A stretch of 16,518 nt of DNA from Gallionella sp. (lineage in GTDB: Bacteria; Pseudomonadota; Gammaproteobacteria; Burkholderiales; Gallionellaceae). A program made the translations under genes and the position numbers. Of this stretch, positions 15,756 through 16,518 are shown one piece after another. The stretch spans positions 1 through 16,518 of the forward strand of contig JAUSMR010000039.1 in assembly GCA_030645955.1 (NCBI GenBank). Direction: 5' to 3'. Positions within the stretch are counted from its first letter, which is position 1; each line of letters opens with the position of its first letter. The notes under the pieces are model-generated. The model saw only the letters and a list, made by a program, of their open reading frames with translations. It was not told where the DNA came from and did no database searches.

Positions 15756-16405
15756 GTAGTCGTCCCGGCGGTAACTGGCAAAACGATTGACGGTATTGTG
15801 GCTCGTTCAAGGGCGGTGGCGCCAGACCTTGCTTTGTTCGTAGAACCACGCGTCCAGCCGATTTTGACCACAATTACTCCGCCGGTATCCGAACAAGTCC
15901 ATTGGGGCAGTCCGTTTGCATCAAATGGAGTCGAGTCAAAGCAAATATCGATACGCGCACCGGGGAGTTCTGTATCGACGCGAGCAAGCCATTCTGTCAT
16001 TTGTGCGTTGGCAATGTCTGTTGCGTTTGTACAAGCAGTCGTGCCTGTCGCGACGTTCAGACAATAAGAGGCTGTGCTTGCTGCCAATGGAGTGCTGAAC
16101 GACCCCAGGTATGGGTTTGTTGCGATAGGGAGAATTCCAATATTCTTGTTTCCACGTATCGTGTCGGCTAATTCGCGCGCAAGAAAGACGGCTGATGATT
16201 GAAGGCGGGCTTCTCGATTGGCCTGCAGCGAGGCCGCCTGCATGCCGACCATGCCCAATAGGCCAAAAGACAAGACGACTATCGAAACCAGGACCTCTAC
16301 AAGCGAAAAACCAGAAGCCGTGCGTGTGGGACGGGCGGCGTGGAAGGCGTGCGTGGCGCCGGTTGTAGATGACGTGACTATGTGCTGATGTCCCATGGTC
16401 ATCAT
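15752..16405 (-). CDS. pilV: Type IV pilus minor pilin PilV
   Basis: Prepilin of 217 residues from the chosen ATG (16403-16405). The leader of 32 residues ends 'RTASG'; the mature part begins 'FSLVEVLVSIVVLSFGLLGM' with Glu at +5, then 'QAASLQANREARLQSSAVFL', which is diagnostic of PilV, and 'LARELADTIRGN'. Cysteines occur in pairs ('YCLNVATGTTAC', 'DICFD...WTC'). The reading frame stays open to a TTG at 16504, but the extra residues are not pilin-like and the leader would be over 60 residues, so I prefer one of the clustered ATGs (16405, 16402 or 16396). No good ribosome binding site precedes any of them; the nearest AGGA is 15 bases away. It is the first pilin of the run inside the window; an upstream gene could lie beyond the edge. 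Confidence 0.85.
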   Translation of the reverse strand: MMTMGHQHIVTSSTTGATHAFHAARPTRTASGFSLVEVLVSIVVLSFGLLGMVGMQAASLQANREARLQSSAVFLARELADTIRGNKNIGILPIATNPYLGSFSTPLAASTASYCLNVATGTTACTNATDIANAQMTEWLARVDTELPGARIDICFDSTPFDANGLPQWTCSDTGGVIVVKIGWTRGSTNKARSGATALERATIPSIVLPVTAGTTT

Positions 16406-16518
16406 GGTAGTTTCAAGTCGTCCTGAAAAACCGTTCTCTGCCAACCGCTGGTCTGCTCGGTATGACCGTTTGGCGGTGCCAGACGTGGTTTCCGCCGAAT
16501 GCAATAATCTTTACCGCC
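16406..16518 (-). other. Upstream flank of pilV, no gene seen
   Basis: These 113 bases precede pilV on the minus strand. The pilV frame remains open through most of them, but they show no pilin features. I see no convincing sigma-70 or sigma-54 promoter; a TGGCAC at 16478-16483 (minus strand) lacks the matching -12 element. The promoter of the pilin operon may lie outside the window. Confidence 0.4.

Noticed and set aside
16465..16490. Sigma-54 promoter upstream of pilV (TGGCAC on the minus strand)
   Set aside because: The -24-like element has no TTGC-type -12 element at the right spacing.

Overview
The window reads like chromosomal DNA of a betaproteobacterium, most likely Burkholderiales and probably Comamonadaceae (Rhodoferax/Polaromonas-like). 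The protein sequences, the gene set and a family-typical intergenic repeat suggest this; it is an inference, since no search was run.

Layout. Positions 1-492 on the plus strand are the 3' end of dnaE (DNA polymerase III alpha). A 148-base convergent gap follows, holding two repeat-type sequences. Everything else, 641 to 16405, is fifteen genes on the minus strand. In transcription order, right to left, they are: a minor-pilin module (pilV, pilW, pilX, a very large pilY1, a pilE-type pilin, and a fimT/fimU/GspH-type pilin); a riboflavin module (ribD, ribE, a RibBA-like gene with a degenerate GTP cyclohydrolase domain, ribH) running straight into nusB; a PLP-dependent aminotransferase; and the Tol envelope module (ybgC, tolQ, tolR, tolA). 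Start and stop codons overlap or lie within about 60 bases throughout, and six junctions are ATGA overlaps. No convincing terminator, promoter or FMN riboswitch was seen inside the run.

How they work together. The pilin module encodes the priming/tip complex of a type IV pilus: minor pilins plus the PilY1/PilC adhesin. The rib genes cover the riboflavin pathway except GTP cyclohydrolase II, which must be encoded elsewhere because the RibA-like half of the RibBA-like protein lacks its zinc cysteines. NusB is the antitermination factor commonly found next to ribH. YbgC-TolQRA is the inner-membrane half of the Tol-Pal system; tolB and pal are not here.

The pilin half (about 8350 onward) is visibly poorer in G+C than the rib/tol half, which suggests a separate history. 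Most of the window is well-known biology. The best second looks are the degenerate RibBA, the 1576-residue PilY1 whose VWA-like region lacks a MIDAS motif, the compositional boundary at fimT/ribD, and the palindromic repeat between dnaE and tolA. I found no CRISPR, insertion sequence, tRNA, rRNA or clearly new system.
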